Part shown: positions 8,148 through 17,037 of the stretch, one piece after another | Layout of the letters: each line of letters starts with the position of its first letter | Numbering within the stretch: position 1 is the first letter of the stretch | Assembly (NCBI GenBank): GCA_002314855.1 | Contig: DCHQ01000086.1 | Location: 1-23,141 of the forward strand | Direction: 5' to 3' | Origin: Lachnospiraceae bacterium UBA1748 | Lineage (GTDB): Bacteria > Bacillota > Clostridia > Lachnospirales > Lachnospiraceae | Length of the DNA: 23,141 nt | Program-made: the position numbers and the translations under genes | The notes under the pieces: generated by a model | Databases searched by the model: none | Told to the model about the DNA's origin: nothing | Seen by the model: only the letters and a program-made list of their open reading frames with translations

Positions 8148-10727
8148 TTATTTTATTACTGATTCGATATACTCAACAATCTCATCCTCTGTCATATTCT
8201 CAAAATCATCATACTGAATGCTAAGGAAGCACTGATCACCATAACAGTTAAGATATGGAATGACAGCATCCACAATCTCATTTTTATAGCTTGTACTTCC
8301 AATATTGTAGGTAATAATCCATACCTCATAATTAGTTGCTTTCTTCTTAGATATATCACAGTAGAAGTTAGGATAATTACTTGAATCTGGCATTGTACCA
8401 TCCTTAAGATAATTGCTCACTATCTTCATTGGACCATCTTCAATAACCAGTTCATGAACATATTTTCCATTATCATTCTTCTCTTTTAGAGTAGCCTTTC
8501 TTGAATATGAATATTTCTCATTATAATCATATTTATCGCCAAGATCTATGACTACAACCTGTTCATTATAATTATCAAATATCGCAACCTTACCAGTTGA
8601 ATCATCGTATGGTTCAGTAGATGTAAGAGATGAATCTGGATTATCAGAAAAATAAGCGCCAGATGTAATTCTGTCTTCAGCCACGAATGGACCTGTATAA
8701 TATGTGTTACCCTGTGTATCACCTATTGAGAACAGACAGAAGTATGATCCTTCTTCTAATTCTGCATCCTGTCTAAACTCGCAGCTCCATTCACCATCAT
8801 AATCTATAGAAGGTGACTGCATATAATAAGGTGAAGTCCACTCATCAAATGGAGCAACGCTTCCGTCATCATTGAATGATACCATTCTGTTAAATATTGT
8901 ACCTGATATTGAATCTCCATCCTCAAACTGATATGGCACAGACTGAGGGAACATATTATCATCAGTAGCAGGATGATACTCATTGATACTTACGATTTCT
9001 CCTGTAGGATGCTGAGGATCAACTCTTACAATAATCTCGGCTAAATCATTCTTCCAGTTATCTATATCTTCATAATTACTTACATATAAAGTTCCATAGT
9101 AAAGAATTTCATCACCACTTCTCTCTGATTCAAAAATAGTGAATGAAATCTCTTCACCAGCACCATTAGATAAATAGAATACATCATCATAATAATTGGC
9201 AACCAATGTGCCATCGTCTTCAAGCGTAACATCATTAGTAGCCATTACGCATAAGTACATATCATGATCATCCTCATCCTTCTCCCAAATAGTAACTCTT
9301 GCTTTTGCATAATTGGCAGCCTGATCCGGAGAAAGCTGGATTGAATACTCACTCTTCATATTAGGGTTCTGCTGAGCTACCACATCATCTACGTTCCAAT
9401 CCGCAAGACTCTCACCTGTAAGTGTAGCAACATATCCCTCAAGGAAGGTAATATATCCATCTGAGAAATCAAGATCTTTATATATATCTATCCATTCACC
9501 AACATATACCTTGTTATCATAAGGCATATAAATGGCAACACCATGTGTTCTCTGAATATTTGACTTAAAATATACTACGAAATCATCAATACTGTCTTTA
9601 AGCTCCTGAGAAGATGATGAATCAGCAAACGCCATATTCTCTGCAAGGTTGTATAAATCTACGCAGTCGTATACTGATACACCACTCATACGTCCAAGTG
9701 ACTTAGTATCACTACGCGCCTTTGCTACTGAAGAGTAGTTACCACTTGAAAGCTCTGTAATACCACTAGCAACCAGTCCCTCAAAGCTATCAATGACATC
9801 ATCTGTCTTTGATAAATCCATACAAGCTAAAGAATACTCTGGCTTGTACATTTTCTGGCTCTTATAATATTCAGCATATGCGTCGATTATTACCTTACTA
9901 ATTGCAACACCAGTAAAATCACCACCATTTGTTATTTCACCAAGGCAAGAGTAATCCCAGCCCCTACCTGGCTCAACCTCTTCAGATGCAAGTAAATAGT
10001 TACTATATTCATCAAGAGTATCAGCTATCTCAAGCATACCCATAAGACATGCATCAAAACCAACTACCTCGAATTTATTACCATCAGCAATGAGTTTTGT
10101 ACCACTTAAGGCTTCCTCTATATCCATCATAGTCATGGCATTATTATTATCAGTTTCATCAACACCATATCCTAATATTGCACCACCACCATGATTCCAA
10201 AGAACCAGATTATAGCAGTCACCATCTGTATCAGCGTAAGCTGTATCGATGAATGTCTGAAGTGTATTAGGATCTGTCATCTTACTGCTAATAGTATCAA
10301 GCTTATTGAGTTTACCACTTTCAAGCTTCCAAATAGCTATCTCACCAGCTGAGATATTTTTGTCAGACCAAGCTGATGCACCACCTGTACAAAGATATAT
10401 ATCCATTAATGATTCATCATAGCCTGAATCTTTCATCTCTTTAATATCAGCTGTTGCGTATCCGCCTTCACTTTCAAGATTAGAACCGACGATATATACC
10501 ATCATTACACTTTTCTTGTAATCAGATACGACTGTTGGCTTGTCCTTATCTTTATCGTCGTCGTCTTTGTCCTTCTCTTTATCTTTGTCCTTATTTTTGT
10601 CTTTGTCCTTGTCTTTTTTGTTCGAAGTAACTCGCTCACTTCGATCCATACTGTCCTGCCCTGAACATGCTCCTAATGCCATGGACAATACAAGCATTAT
10701 GAGCAAAGCATAAATTTTCTTCTTCAA
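8148..10727 (-). CDS. Clostripain-family (C11) cysteine peptidase lipoprotein
   Basis: An 859-residue secreted lipoprotein: a basic, hydrophobic signal peptide ends in the lipobox LGAC (Cys21). A 28-residue Lys/Asp tract (37-64) then acts as a spacer from the membrane. The C11 peptidase domain follows (about 72-430), with VMMVYIVGSNLES at 74-86, LVLWNHGGG at 174-182 (catalytic His179) and VVGFDACLMG at 221-230 (catalytic Cys227). Clostripain-type enzymes usually cut after Arg or Lys. The C-terminal 430 residues look like beta-rich accessory domains that I cannot name. The start is TTG (10725-10727), supported by GGGG 9 nt upstream and by the exact placing of the signal peptide. It follows dnaB by 23 bases with no terminator between, so it is probably the last gene of that operon. 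Confidence 0.9.
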   Translation of the reverse strand: MKKKIYALLIMLVLSMALGACSGQDSMDRSERVTSNKKDKDKDKNKDKDKEKDKDDDDKDKDKPTVVSDYKKSVMMVYIVGSNLESEGGYATADIKEMKDSGYDESLMDIYLCTGGASAWSDKNISAGEIAIWKLESGKLNKLDTISSKMTDPNTLQTFIDTAYADTDGDCYNLVLWNHGGGAILGYGVDETDNNNAMTMMDIEEALSGTKLIADGNKFEVVGFDACLMGMLEIADTLDEYSNYLLASEEVEPGRGWDYSCLGEITNGGDFTGVAISKVIIDAYAEYYKSQKMYKPEYSLACMDLSKTDDVIDSFEGLVASGITELSSGNYSSVAKARSDTKSLGRMSGVSVYDCVDLYNLAENMAFADSSSSQELKDSIDDFVVYFKSNIQRTHGVAIYMPYDNKVYVGEWIDIYKDLDFSDGYITFLEGYVATLTGESLADWNVDDVVAQQNPNMKSEYSIQLSPDQAANYAKARVTIWEKDEDDHDMYLCVMATNDVTLEDDGTLVANYYDDVFYLSNGAGEEISFTIFESERSGDEILYYGTLYVSNYEDIDNWKNDLAEIIVRVDPQHPTGEIVSINEYHPATDDNMFPQSVPYQFEDGDSISGTIFNRMVSFNDDGSVAPFDEWTSPYYMQSPSIDYDGEWSCEFRQDAELEEGSYFCLFSIGDTQGNTYYTGPFVAEDRITSGAYFSDNPDSSLTSTEPYDDSTGKVAIFDNYNEQVVVIDLGDKYDYNEKYSYSRKATLKEKNDNGKYVHELVIEDGPMKIVSNYLKDGTMPDSSNYPNFYCDISKKKATNYEVWIITYNIGSTSYKNEIVDAVIPYLNCYGDQCFLSIQYDDFENMTEDEIVEYIESVIK
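10536..10619 (-). repeat. Low-complexity Lys/Asp-coding repeat
   Basis: An in-frame run of near-identical 6-nt units coding Lys-Asp pairs, with a short Asp run, directly after the lipoprotein anchor of the C11 peptidase. Such DNA can change length by slippage in steps of two residues without breaking the frame. Confidence 0.8.
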
Positions 10728-10750
10728 TATAGATTTCCCCTTTATTTATT

Positions 10751-12088
10751 TTATCGCGCAAGATTGCCAAACTGAGTGTAATCAGGTAACCATGCCAGTT
10801 CTATGGTACCGATAGGTCCTGATCTTTGTTTTGCTATGATAATCTCCGCAACATTTTTCTTTTCAGTGTTCTCGTTATATACTTCATCTCTATATATAAA
10901 CAGAACTGTATCTGCATCCTGCTCAATGGCACCTGATTCACGCAGGTCTGAAAGCATAGGTCTATGATCCTGTCTTTGCTCAACCATACGCGACAGCTGT
11001 GAAAGAGCAATTACAGGTATCTGAAGCTCCTTTGCCATAAGCTTGAGAGCTCTCGATATCTCCGATATCTCCTGCTGTCTTGAATCTGTTCTTCCACTAC
11101 CATTCATAAGCTGCAGGTAGTCAATAATAACAAGTTGTATGTCTCTTTCAAGCTTAAGTTTACGACACTTGCTTCGTATCTCAGCTATAGTAGTTGATGA
11201 GTCATCGAGAATAAGCTTGGAACCACCAATACTACTACCACTTTCAATAAGGCTTTCCCAGTCACCTTCTGATAACTGACCTGTCTTGAACTTAGTCGAA
11301 TTAACTTTGGAATCCATGGACAGAAGTCTGTTAACTAACTCTGTCTTACTCATTTCCAGCGAAAACATTACAAGCGGCTTGTTCTGATTGATAATAACAT
11401 TCTTGGCTAAGGATAATACGAAAGATGTCTTACCCATAGCAGGACGTGCTGCAATAAGAACCAAGTTTCCTGGCTGGAAACCTGCGGTCTTATGATCAAG
11501 ATCAATAAATCCTGTGGCAAGACCTGTAACATCACCTGTTGTTTTTGCCGCCTTCTCTATAATACCAAGAGATTCGATTACTACCTGATCAATAGGTGTT
11601 ATCTCTCCGAGATTACGTCTCTGAACAATCTTGAATATCTTCTTTTCTGTTTCCTCAAGAAGTTCATTGATATTTTCTTTGCCCGCATAACAATCCTTGG
11701 TTATTCCTTCAGTAACCTTAATAAGATCACGAAGCGTAGCCTTCTCTGCTACAATATTGGCATAGTGCTTTGTATTAGCTGAGGTTGGTACTGATAGAGC
11801 CAGATTAGTAATTATTTCAAGAGAAGCCACTTCTGGTGGAAGATCCTTCTCTTTTACTCTGTCGGCCACGGTTACTATATCTATGGCCCTATTTTGTCTC
11901 TCAAGCTCAAGTATTGAATCATATATAGCACCATAAGCTGAGTTGTAAAACAACTCACCTGCTGGCAATATCTCGGAAATCATACCAACACACTGAGGAT
12001 CAACAAGTATACCGCCTATTACAGCCTGCTCAGCTTCAAGGTTATGAGGCATTATTCTTTTAACTATTTTTTCATCAAATTCTGCCAT
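10751..12088 (-). CDS. dnaB: Replicative DNA helicase DnaB
   Basis: A 445-residue, full-length hexameric replicative helicase (called DnaC in Bacillus subtilis) that unwinds DNA at the fork. It has the N-terminal primase-interacting domain with PHNLEAEQAVIGGIL at 14-28, the Walker A motif ARPAMGKTS at 214-222, FSLEMS at 242-247, the Walker B stretch LVIIDYLQLM near 320, and the late DLRESGAIEQDADTVLFIYR motif. No intein or insertion interrupts it. The ATG lies 13 bases after the rplI stop, and the gdpP-rplI-dnaB order is a known conserved block of Firmicutes. The ribosome site is weak (AAGTGGT), so translational coupling to rplI is likely. Confidence 0.97.
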   Translation of the reverse strand: MAEFDEKIVKRIMPHNLEAEQAVIGGILVDPQCVGMISEILPAGELFYNSAYGAIYDSILELERQNRAIDIVTVADRVKEKDLPPEVASLEIITNLALSVPTSANTKHYANIVAEKATLRDLIKVTEGITKDCYAGKENINELLEETEKKIFKIVQRRNLGEITPIDQVVIESLGIIEKAAKTTGDVTGLATGFIDLDHKTAGFQPGNLVLIAARPAMGKTSFVLSLAKNVIINQNKPLVMFSLEMSKTELVNRLLSMDSKVNSTKFKTGQLSEGDWESLIESGSSIGGSKLILDDSSTTIAEIRSKCRKLKLERDIQLVIIDYLQLMNGSGRTDSRQQEISEISRALKLMAKELQIPVIALSQLSRMVEQRQDHRPMLSDLRESGAIEQDADTVLFIYRDEVYNENTEKKNVAEIIIAKQRSGPIGTIELAWLPDYTQFGNLAR

Positions 12089-12101
12089 TATTAATTACCA
12101 C

Positions 12102-12551
12102 TTATCTCTGCTCTTCTATTAAAAGATGAAAACTTCCTGTTACCTGAGGATGAACCTTAACAGAAATTTCAAATGCTCCTGGTGTCTTGATAGGATCAGA
12201 AAGAAGAATCTTTTTCTTATCAAGGTCGTATCCTAACTGCTTCTTTACTGCATCACATATTTCTTTTGATGATACAGATCCAAATGTCTTACCATTTTCT
12301 CCACATTTAATAGAAAGCTTAACTGTCTTTTCCTTGAGCTCTTCGGCAAATACCTTGGCATCTGCAAGATTTTGAGCTGCTATTTTATCTTCATTGGCTT
12401 TCTTAAGTTTAAGGTTATTGAGGTTAGCTGGTGTTGCTTCAAGACCAAGCTTCTTATTGATAACGCAGTTTCTTGCATATCCATCACTAAGTTCTACGAC
12501 CTCACCCTTCTTGCCCACATTCTTAACATCACTAGTAAGTATTACTTTCAT
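12102..12551 (-). CDS. rplI: 50S ribosomal protein L9
   Basis: A 149-residue, full-length L9. The N-terminal rRNA-binding domain begins MKVILTSDVKNVGKKGEVVE and contains DGYARNCVINKKLGLEAT; a long charged connecting helix follows (about 40-75), then the C-terminal domain with GENGKTFGSVSSKEI. The ATG directly abuts the gdpP stop codon (TAA then ATG, no spacer), and its AGGAGG ribosome site (12560-12565) is inside the last codons of gdpP. This implies translational coupling. Confidence 0.98.
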   Translation of the reverse strand: MKVILTSDVKNVGKKGEVVELSDGYARNCVINKKLGLEATPANLNNLKLKKANEDKIAAQNLADAKVFAEELKEKTVKLSIKCGENGKTFGSVSSKEICDAVKKQLGYDLDKKKILLSDPIKTPGAFEISVKVHPQVTGSFHLLIEEQR

Positions 12552-14600
12552 TTATATAGCCTCCTCTTCAATCATAATATCTAAAGTATCTTTTAACATA
12601 TTAACTACATCATCTACCGATGTATCCTCTATCTGAGCACCAGCAATATTGAGGTGTCCACCACCACCCATTCTTTCCATGATAATCTGAACATTAACTT
12701 CATCAATGGATCTCGCTGATATATATACCTTGTTCTGGAATATACTAAGAACAAAGCTGGCCTTTATGCCATTAATATTAAGCAGTTCGTTGGCCGCCTG
12801 AGCCGCAAGAACTGTTACATTGTTAACATCATCGCTTTCACAGTATGAAATAGCATAGTCGTCTCTATATATTTCTGCGCTACGAACTGCATCTGCTTTG
12901 GCCTTATAAGATAATTCATCCTCTCTAAACATCTTACGTATTCTGGTAACATCAGCACCATTTCTACGAAGGAATGCAGCTGCTTCAAATGTTCTTACAC
13001 CTGTCTTAGCTGTAAAATTCTGCGAATCAATAACAATACCAGCATATAAACAGTCCGCTATTATACTCTTAAGCTTTATACCATTATCAATATACTGAAG
13101 TATTTCAGCTACCATCTCGCATGCTGAAGAAGCAAATGGCTCAACATATGAAAGAGTGGCATTCTCGATTGCTTCAGTTCCCTGTCTATGATGATCAAGT
13201 ACTACAATGGACTTGCACTTACGTATAAGATCCGAACAGTCTGTGATACTTGGTTTGTTAACATCTACTACTACTAAAACTGTATTACCATCAGCAAGCT
13301 CAACCGCCTGATCTCCTGAAATAATTGCATCATTTTCAAGATCAGGATAAGTAAGGTATAAATCAACAAGTGGCTGAAGAGATGTTGATACTGAGCTTAA
13401 GACTATGTGACATTCCTTTTGAAGTGCATCACACGCAGCCTTAACACCTACGCAGGCACCAAAGCTGTCTACGTCAGCATCTCTATGTCCCATAACTAAT
13501 ACACGTTCCTTGGAAGCTATGATTTCCTGAAGGGCGTGTGCTTTGACTCTCGCCTTAACTCTCGCATTACTTTCTTTCTGCTGACTCTTGCCACCATAAT
13601 ATACAACGTTATCCATTGATTTAACTACGGCCTGATCGCCGCCTCGTCCAAGAGCCAAGTCTATGGCATTACGAGCAAATTCAACATCCTGTGCATATGT
13701 ATATCCACCAATACCAATACCGATAGAAAGAGTTACTGTTGTAGCATTACCAATATCGATACTCTTAATCTCATCAAGAAGCTTGAACTTATCTTCTTTC
13801 ATCTGATTAAAAGAGCTCTTTCTTAGAATAAGAAGATATTTATCTTTCTCTGTCTTACGAATAATACCATCTATTGCAGCAACATACTGATTAATCTGTC
13901 TATCAATAAAAGCACTAATAAGACTTTGTCCCACTCCTTCAACGGACTCAACAGCCTCTTCATAATTATCAATATAGATAAGTCCTACAACCATAGACTG
14001 ATTGTCTACTTCCTGAATTGCCATATTGAGTGCTGTTTCATCAAAAAGATACATCGCTATGAGATAGCCATCATAATCATCTCTTGTTTCAACTGTTTCA
14101 GATACAAGTGCAACATCACGAAGACCTATTTTCTTCATTGATATGCGATAATCGGTATTACCATACTTAAGCTTTCGTTCTGAAGTATCTGTTTCTACCG
14201 GAAAATCCTCTCTGGTAAGATCTGGAAATGTATGGAAAATAGATTTCATATACAAATCGTCCGCATCAGTTACTATATTAAAAGCTTTGTTGGTCCATAT
14301 AATCTTGCCTGTATCATCTAACAGTGCATGTGGCAGTTCCAGTTCCTTTAATAAGGACTTCTGTATCTGACCATACTCAGTAGCAAAACTGACCAGTTCA
14401 TTCATAATACCTGGTCTGGCAAATGCTATAACAATCACTATGATGACAAAATAAATAAACAGGAATACTGACAACACAATACCTGCTTTAACGCTTATGG
14501 AATATATCCACAGGTTAACTGCAAGCAGCATAATTCCAAGCAATAACGGAAGCTGCAGATATGTTCTTAGTTTTCCTCTAAGCTTTAATTTGTTATTCAT
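12552..14600 (-). CDS. gdpP: Cyclic-di-AMP phosphodiesterase GdpP (YybT type)
   Basis: A 682-residue membrane enzyme that hydrolyses c-di-AMP to pApA, controlling potassium/osmotic balance and wall stress in Firmicutes. Two membrane segments (about 14-35 and 39-61) precede a small PAS-like domain (about 80-150), a degenerate GGDEF domain (about 170-335, ending LALGRGGDQAVVK) and the DHH/DHHA1 catalytic part. Expected metal ligands are present: GHRDADVD (His372, Asp376, Asp378), VVVD (Asp446), LDHHRQG (His470/471) and GIVIDSQNFT (Asp525). The DHHA1 glycine loop is MGGGGHLNIAGAQ at 644-656. In the VVVD motif the usual following Thr-His is Val-Asn, at a position not among the listed ligands. A GAGAGGT ribosome site is 7 nt before the ATG. 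It starts 29 bases after the CAP-protein gene. Confidence 0.96.
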   Translation of the reverse strand: MNNKLKLRGKLRTYLQLPLLLGIMLLAVNLWIYSISVKAGIVLSVFLFIYFVIIVIVIAFARPGIMNELVSFATEYGQIQKSLLKELELPHALLDDTGKIIWTNKAFNIVTDADDLYMKSIFHTFPDLTREDFPVETDTSERKLKYGNTDYRISMKKIGLRDVALVSETVETRDDYDGYLIAMYLFDETALNMAIQEVDNQSMVVGLIYIDNYEEAVESVEGVGQSLISAFIDRQINQYVAAIDGIIRKTEKDKYLLILRKSSFNQMKEDKFKLLDEIKSIDIGNATTVTLSIGIGIGGYTYAQDVEFARNAIDLALGRGGDQAVVKSMDNVVYYGGKSQQKESNARVKARVKAHALQEIIASKERVLVMGHRDADVDSFGACVGVKAACDALQKECHIVLSSVSTSLQPLVDLYLTYPDLENDAIISGDQAVELADGNTVLVVVDVNKPSITDCSDLIRKCKSIVVLDHHRQGTEAIENATLSYVEPFASSACEMVAEILQYIDNGIKLKSIIADCLYAGIVIDSQNFTAKTGVRTFEAAAFLRRNGADVTRIRKMFREDELSYKAKADAVRSAEIYRDDYAISYCESDDVNNVTVLAAQAANELLNINGIKASFVLSIFQNKVYISARSIDEVNVQIIMERMGGGGHLNIAGAQIEDTSVDDVVNMLKDTLDIMIEEEAI
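12560..12565 (-). promoter_or_regulatory. rplI ribosome binding site inside the gdpP end
   Basis: AGGAGG, 8 nt before the rplI ATG, is formed by the Glu-Glu-Ala codons at the end of gdpP. With the directly abutting stop and start codons it points to coupled translation. Confidence 0.85.
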
Positions 14601-14629
14601 TAAAATACCTCTCGGCTACGCCAATCATA

Positions 14630-16153
14630 CTAATCTGTAAATAACTGTACCCAGTAATATGTATATCCAGATCCACTATCGTAATATCCAATAGCCATAT
14701 GCTTGAATTCACCATTCATAATATTGTTCTTATGACCTTCTGATGACATCCATGAATCAACAACTTCCTCTGGGGTTGCCTGTCCAGCGGCGATGTTTTC
14801 TCCCCAGTGATTAAGTCCTTCTGGGAGAACTGTGCTATAGTCATCACCATTCGGTCTTTTATGATCGAACTTTGTAGCAATCTCCTGTGCTCTAGTATTA
14901 GCTGCAGCTGTAAGTTCTGGAGTTGTAGTAAGTTCTGGCAGATTATTAGCCTTTCTCTTTTCATTTATAAGAGACATAACCTTGGATATCTTCTGCTCAG
15001 GAGACATTGTTGTTTCTGTCTTGGTTTCATTACAAACTGAACACTTATAAACGATGGTTGTACCATCACCAGTTGCTGTTTTTGATTCCTCAACAAAAAC
15101 ATGTTCTGCCTTTTCACCCTCTGTAAGTCCACAAAGCTTACAGGTCTTAGGCTTTTGACAGGTTGCATCTTCAAATTCATGAGGAAGCGTTTCGCCCTCT
15201 GTCACTCCACATCTTTCACATGTCTTTGGACTCTCGCAAGTTGCATCCTTGAATTTATGTCCTAATGTGTCAGTACCTTCTTTACCACATCTTTTACATG
15301 TAGTAGGTTTAGTACAATCAGCTGTTGCAAAATCATGTCCAAGTGCCTTGCCATCCTTTTTGCCACATACTTCACATATCTTTGGCTCAACACAAGTAGC
15401 ATCCTTGTACTTATGACCGTTCTTTTCACACTCTGTTTTTTCTGGTTCAGCAGGAGCAGGATTCTCATCTGGCTTATCTGCCTCTCCTGTATCAACTGAA
15501 ATATTCATATTAGACGTAATATCATTTATATCAGTTTCTGTACCTATCTCTGTATCTGGCACTACAGGCTTCTTGTCATTACCATGCAGCTTTAAAATCA
15601 ATACTATTCCGAGTATAACAACAAGTATGAAAACGACTATTGAACCTATAAGAAGAAGCTTATCCTTATTATCATCCTCTTCTTCGTCATCCTCATCGTC
15701 TTCCACTACTCTATTCTTTTTAGGCTTAGGAACATTATTACTATTCTTAGGCTTAGATACAGGTATATATGGTTCTGGTTCCTGATAATACCCCTCTTCC
15801 TCATAAGGAAGCTCCTCTTCGTCATAATACTCTGGTTCTTCCTCATATTCCCCAAGTGCTTCCTCAAGCCCTTCGTTAATGTAATCCTCAGTAAAAAGTT
15901 CTCCATCAACAGCATAGTCTTCTATATACTCTTCAGCGACTGTACTATTTTTTACTGCATCTACTATTATCTGACTGGATATAACGTTAGTAAGGTCAGC
16001 TGTGACATCCTTAACAGGCATTTGACCACCAAAAGCCTTGGTAGCACTATCCTCCATAGTAGGTGGATTGTCTGTTAGACTCTTGCCTGCTTCTTCAATA
16101 TCACTTATTCCCCACTCATTATCTATTTCATTGTTATCTGTCTCTTTACTCAT
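14630..16153 (-). CDS. Membrane-anchored CAP-domain protein with Cys-pair repeats
   Basis: A 507-residue protein in four parts. Residues 1-165 are a very acidic cytoplasmic tail with runs of Glu, Asp and Tyr. Residues 166-189 are the only membrane segment. Residues 241-373 hold about five tandem repeats of roughly 24 residues, each with a GH-x-F/Y-x-DATC-x2-PKTC-x2-CG type pattern, resembling zinc-ribbon-like Cys repeats of Clostridia surface proteins. Residues 386-507 are a CAP (SCP/PR-1-like) domain with His431, WGENIA (Glu452), SEGHKNNIM (His474) and a closing YYWVQLFTD. CAP domains are common in secreted bacterial proteins, but their reaction is usually unknown. The ATG has AGGAGG at 6-nt spacing. 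It is the first gene of the gdpP-rplI-dnaB transcript, so its dose may follow that of core genes. Confidence 0.87.
   Translation of the reverse strand: MSKETDNNEIDNEWGISDIEEAGKSLTDNPPTMEDSATKAFGGQMPVKDVTADLTNVISSQIIVDAVKNSTVAEEYIEDYAVDGELFTEDYINEGLEEALGEYEEEPEYYDEEELPYEEEGYYQEPEPYIPVSKPKNSNNVPKPKKNRVVEDDEDDEEEDDNKDKLLLIGSIVVFILVVILGIVLILKLHGNDKKPVVPDTEIGTETDINDITSNMNISVDTGEADKPDENPAPAEPEKTECEKNGHKYKDATCVEPKICEVCGKKDGKALGHDFATADCTKPTTCKRCGKEGTDTLGHKFKDATCESPKTCERCGVTEGETLPHEFEDATCQKPKTCKLCGLTEGEKAEHVFVEESKTATGDGTTIVYKCSVCNETKTETTMSPEQKISKVMSLINEKRKANNLPELTTTPELTAAANTRAQEIATKFDHKRPNGDDYSTVLPEGLNHWGENIAAGQATPEEVVDSWMSSEGHKNNIMNGEFKHMAIGYYDSGSGYTYYWVQLFTD
15035..15433 (-). repeat. Tandem ~72-bp repeats coding Cys-pair motifs
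   Basis: Roughly five imperfect in-frame copies of a unit of about 24 codons within the CAP-protein gene. Each carries DATC-like and C-x2-C-G elements; the last copy (around 350-373) is diverged. Internal duplication is the simplest origin. Confidence 0.75.
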
Positions 16154-16233
16154 ACTAATCCTCCTAGGATAGTTCGCCTAATCCATCCCATTTCTATTAT
16201 GAATAAACATACGAAAAATAAACATACACAGTC

Positions 16234-16242
16234 ATTATATCA
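16234..16242 (-). promoter_or_regulatory. Extended -10 promoter for the CAP-gdpP-rplI-dnaB operon
   Basis: On the minus strand TGATATAAT, preceded by TAT, matches an extended -10 element and is identical to the one before the TIR gene. The start would lie near 16227, giving a leader of about 74 nt. No clear -35 box is found at 16-18 nt. Confidence 0.5.
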
Positions 16243-16320
16243 TAATATGACAATTTATTCCCTTGTTTTATATGGTTTACTATAGGTACGTAAAATGAAT
16301 TTGTTTTTATTGAACTTGCA

Positions 16321-16353
16321 ATAAAAAAACTAGCACTTACACAGTGCCAGTTT
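16321..16353 (-). terminator. Intrinsic terminator overlapping the RluA-type gene stop
   Basis: On the minus strand an 11-bp stem with one mismatch (16343-16353 pairs with 16327-16337) and a 5-nt loop is followed by a T-rich run. The stop codon of the pseudouridine synthase lies within the loop and the start of the second arm, so the last codons form the first arm. Confidence 0.85.
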
Positions 16354-17008
16354 CATTTATATCATATATGATTTTCTTATTGGTTGTTGGATGAATAAAT
16401 TCTAATTTTACTGCTGCAAGCTGGGTATTTTTAATACCAAGTTTGTTACTAAGCTCCATAGAAGCTTCATTTCCATATTTTTGGTCTCCAAGTAGCGGAT
16501 AACCATGATATGCAAGCTGAACCCTTATCTGATGATGTCGTCCTGTATGAAGATGTATGCCAAGCTTACTATATCCATCAGCACTATTTTCTATAACCTC
16601 ATAGTCCAAAATTGCTTTTTTGGCCTGTTTATCAGTTGATTCACATACTCTTGAAGTATTCGTTTTGCTGTCTTTTATAAGGTAATCTTCGAAAGTCCCT
16701 GAGCCAGGTACATTTCCATAACACAGCGCCTCATAATACTTATACATAGATTTATCACTGCCAGCCTGTACCTGCCTGCTAAGAGAAGCTGCCGCCTTCG
16801 CATTTTTTGCAAAAACCATAACACCACGTACTGGCTGATCCAGTCTATGAACTATTCCAAGATATGCACTGCCAGTCGTTCTCTTTAGATAGTTCTTAAG
16901 TTCACTTTCCATATCACTGCTTCCCATCTTAGCTGACTGCACTGGAAAGCCCGCCGGCTTAATACATACAATTATGTCATTATCTTCATATATAATAGTT
17001 GTTCTCAT
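16337..17008 (-). CDS. RluA-family pseudouridine synthase
   Basis: A 223-residue enzyme that isomerises uridine to pseudouridine in RNA, probably rRNA or tRNA; the exact target is not evident. It shows IIYEDNDIIVCIKPAGFPVQ at the N-terminus, the catalytic motif GIVHRLDQPVRGVMVFAK at 51-68 with Asp57 as nucleophile, and LHTGRHHQIRVQLAYHGYPL followed by LGDQKYG near the C-terminus. It lacks the extra N-terminal S4 domain seen in RluD and RluC, so it is one of the short RluA-type proteins. The ATG has only a weak purine-rich ribosome site. It begins 29 bases after the Ig-like repeat gene and ends in a terminator, so it is probably the last gene of the PP2C/kinase operon, with no evident functional link. 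Confidence 0.92.
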   Translation of the reverse strand: MRTTIIYEDNDIIVCIKPAGFPVQSAKMGSSDMESELKNYLKRTTGSAYLGIVHRLDQPVRGVMVFAKNAKAAASLSRQVQAGSDKSMYKYYEALCYGNVPGSGTFEDYLIKDSKTNTSRVCESTDKQAKKAILDYEVIENSADGYSKLGIHLHTGRHHQIRVQLAYHGYPLLGDQKYGNEASMELSNKLGIKNTQLAAVKLEFIHPTTNKKIIYDINETGTV

Positions 17009-17037
17009 ATAAATACTTATACTCTTCTCACTATATT

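Noticed and set aside
12372..12636. Plus-strand open frames over rplI and the gdpP end
   Set aside because: They are antisense to two well-conserved genes, lack ribosome sites and give low-complexity products.
15035..15433. Tandem repeat as a CRISPR-like array
   Set aside because: The units are in-frame coding repeats with diverged copies and no separate spacers.
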